From NCBI GenBank assembly GCA_021805275.1, contig JAJZFQ010000286.1, forward strand, positions 1-14,896: a DNA stretch of 14,896 nucleotides, in the 5' to 3' direction. Both the position numbers and the translations under genes were made by a program. Numbering within the stretch: position 1 is the first letter of the stretch; every line of letters begins with the position of its first letter. The DNA is from Pseudomonadota bacterium. GTDB lineage: Bacteria > Pseudomonadota > Gammaproteobacteria > Steroidobacterales > Steroidobacteraceae. Positions 13,820 through 14,896 of the stretch are shown piece after piece. The notes beneath the pieces are model-generated. The model worked only from the letters and a program-made list of their open reading frames with translations, did not search any database and was not told the DNA's origin.

Positions 13820-14628
13820 AAGAACAGCGTCCCGATCTTTCCATCCGGTCCGAGCGGCCCGATCAACACCTCGAGCTTTCCGTTGGCGAATGTCGCCCGA
13901 TAATCGTCAACCCCTGACGGCAGCACCCGATAGAAGCGCAGCGAGCGAAAAGCACCCATTGACCTGAACAGCGCGGTGGAGTTGGCCGCCTGCTGGTGCG
14001 CGGCCGCGGCGAGCGGCGCGGTCAGCTCGGCATACAGGGGCTGACCGGTCCGTTCGTAGGACTCGATCTGGCGCCGAATGGCCGCGGCAGTCCCCGAACT
14101 CGCCCTGTTTTGCCGGATCCGTCTGCGCAAGTCAGCCGCCGCCCGCGACGCGACGCGCCGCGTCACTCGTGTCGCGCTCTGCCGAAGGCCATTCTGGTGC
14201 AGGATCAGAGCGGTGACTGCACCATGAGAATCGGTGTGGAAGCTGATCTGTGCCGCCACCACCGTGGCAAAGAATTTGCTCGGACTTTCCGGGTACCACT
14301 CGACCGGCGGCTGACCGGTGAGCTGGGCGAAATAATGATCGCCACGACGGAAGACATGGAAAAAGGCGCGCGCAGACAGCTGGTAATACCCGGCGTACTT
14401 GTCGAAGTCGGCCGGATCGAACGGAATTTCCTTCTGCGGTCGCCTCTGTGCGGCGAGGCGCCGCGCCTGCTCCGCTGCCGCGGTACGCGGCGCCTGACTC
14501 ATCTGTGCCCGAGCCGTCGGGGCCACTGATGCCCCGAGCACAATCGCGGCACCCAGCGCGCCGCTCAGCAGGCTCGAGACGAGCACGCTTCTGACAGCTT
14601 CAACTGGCCCAATGGTGCCCCGGCTCAT
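13804..14628 (-). CDS. Secreted protein of unknown function
   Basis: 274 aa from the ATG at 14628, chosen because a strong AGGAGG lies 5 bases upstream; the GTG at 14634 lies inside that site. A signal peptide is clear: basic start, hydrophobic segment about 15-36, and cleavage likely after Ala41 (PTARA-Q), so the protein is exported. Residues 70-150 (FDPADFDKYAGYYQLSARA, HYFAQLTGQPPVEWYPES, FFATVVAAQISFH, AVTALILHQNG) resemble the small beta-barrel domain found at the C-terminus of periplasmic beta-lactamase-like proteins (DUF3471-like). The last 60 residues (SLRFYRVLPSG, DDYRATFANG, IGPLGPDGKIGTLFF) look like a second domain of the NTF2-like or DUF3887-like kind. No catalytic residues are seen. 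Its 3' end overlaps MarR by 16 bases in convergent orientation. Confidence 0.85.
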   Translation of the reverse strand: MSRGTIGPVEAVRSVLVSSLLSGALGAAIVLGASVAPTARAQMSQAPRTAAAEQARRLAAQRRPQKEIPFDPADFDKYAGYYQLSARAFFHVFRRGDHYFAQLTGQPPVEWYPESPSKFFATVVAAQISFHTDSHGAVTALILHQNGLRQSATRVTRRVASRAAADLRRRIRQNRASSGTAAAIRRQIESYERTGQPLYAELTAPLAAAAHQQAANSTALFRSMGAFRSLRFYRVLPSGVDDYRATFANGKLEVLIGPLGPDGKIGTLFFHPLP

Positions 14629-14781
14629 AACCACCTCCTAGACTCGCCCCTGCACCGGCACCGCCCGTCGCGCGAGGGCTCCCGTGCGGCCAAGGTGCGG
14701 CGGCCCTGCGGTACGGTTCAGGGCCCCTCGCCCCGAGCACCCGGCCCCGCGCGCAACCGGTCCTCGCCCGCACGGCGCATG

Positions 14782-14896
14782 TTACCGCTGTGCATCCGCT
14801 GCTGTCTCCGGTCGGGCCTCCTCGGCCGCAATCGAGTGCCGCGCCACGGCCGCGTTCGCCAAATCGAACGCCCGAGCGCGACCCGGGTCCACTTCA
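14782..14896 (-). CDS. C-terminal end of an unidentified protein, cut by the window edge
   Basis: Reading leftward from the window end, 37 codons (EVDPGRARAFDLANAAVARH...) run to a TAA at 14782-14784. The composition is protein-like (alternating Ala and charged residues, probably a helix), and the other two frames are less so. The product cannot be identified from this fragment. A 153-base gap without a gene separates it from the secreted protein gene. Confidence 0.5.
   Translation of the reverse strand, partial: EVDPGRARAFDLANAAVARHSIAAEEARPETAADAQR

Overview
The window is GC-rich throughout and bacterial. The tRNA-Pro(CGG) tail with an encoded CCA, the dense gene packing, and the mix of DeaD-, RIO-, VapBC-, ArsR/SRPBCC- and MarR-type genes fit a proteobacterium, most likely a gammaproteobacterium. 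I cannot name the genus from sequence alone.

Left part (1-6.7 kb, nearly all minus strand) looks like an accessory region beside a tRNA. It starts with the 3' half of tRNA-Pro(CGG). Next comes a three-gene minus-strand operon: SNF2 helicase (909 aa), SWIM zinc-finger protein, and a small protein whose frame is broken by an in-frame TGA. Upstream of it sit a complete VapBC toxin-antitoxin pair with a palindromic operator, the C-terminal remnant of a tyrosine recombinase (5' end lost, one in-frame TGA), and a second toxin-antitoxin-like pair: a Phd/YefM antitoxin overlapping a nucleotidyltransferase-fold protein. A tRNA, a dead integrase and two TA modules suggest an old, decaying integrated element, but I found no second att copy.

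Middle part (6.7-10.5 kb): about 0.77 kb without a supportable gene, then a plus-strand operon of a RIO-type kinase and a DeaD-like DEAD-box RNA helicase (motif II reads DEGD), both suggestive of ribosome or RNA work. Converging on the helicase is a fragment of a PAS domain with no output domain. About 0.5 kb without a convincing gene follows.

Right part (11.0-14.9 kb) is compact and looks chromosomal. An ArsR/SdpR-type repressor and an SRPBCC (AHSA1-like) protein form an overlapping plus-strand operon, driven by a near-consensus promoter filled with two identical-half-site palindromes. Converging on it is a minus-strand operon of an AhpD-like carboxymuconolactone decarboxylase-family protein and an isocitrate lyase/PEP mutase-family enzyme. 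A MarR regulator is divergent from that operon, and a 26-of-29-position palindrome lies between them, so MarR probably controls both directions. A secreted protein and the last 37 codons of another gene, both on the minus strand, close the window.

The most noteworthy items are the Phd plus nucleotidyltransferase pair, the SNF2/SWIM/small-protein operon with its TGA lesion, and three clear operator architectures (VapB, ArsR, MarR) that can be read directly from the sequence.
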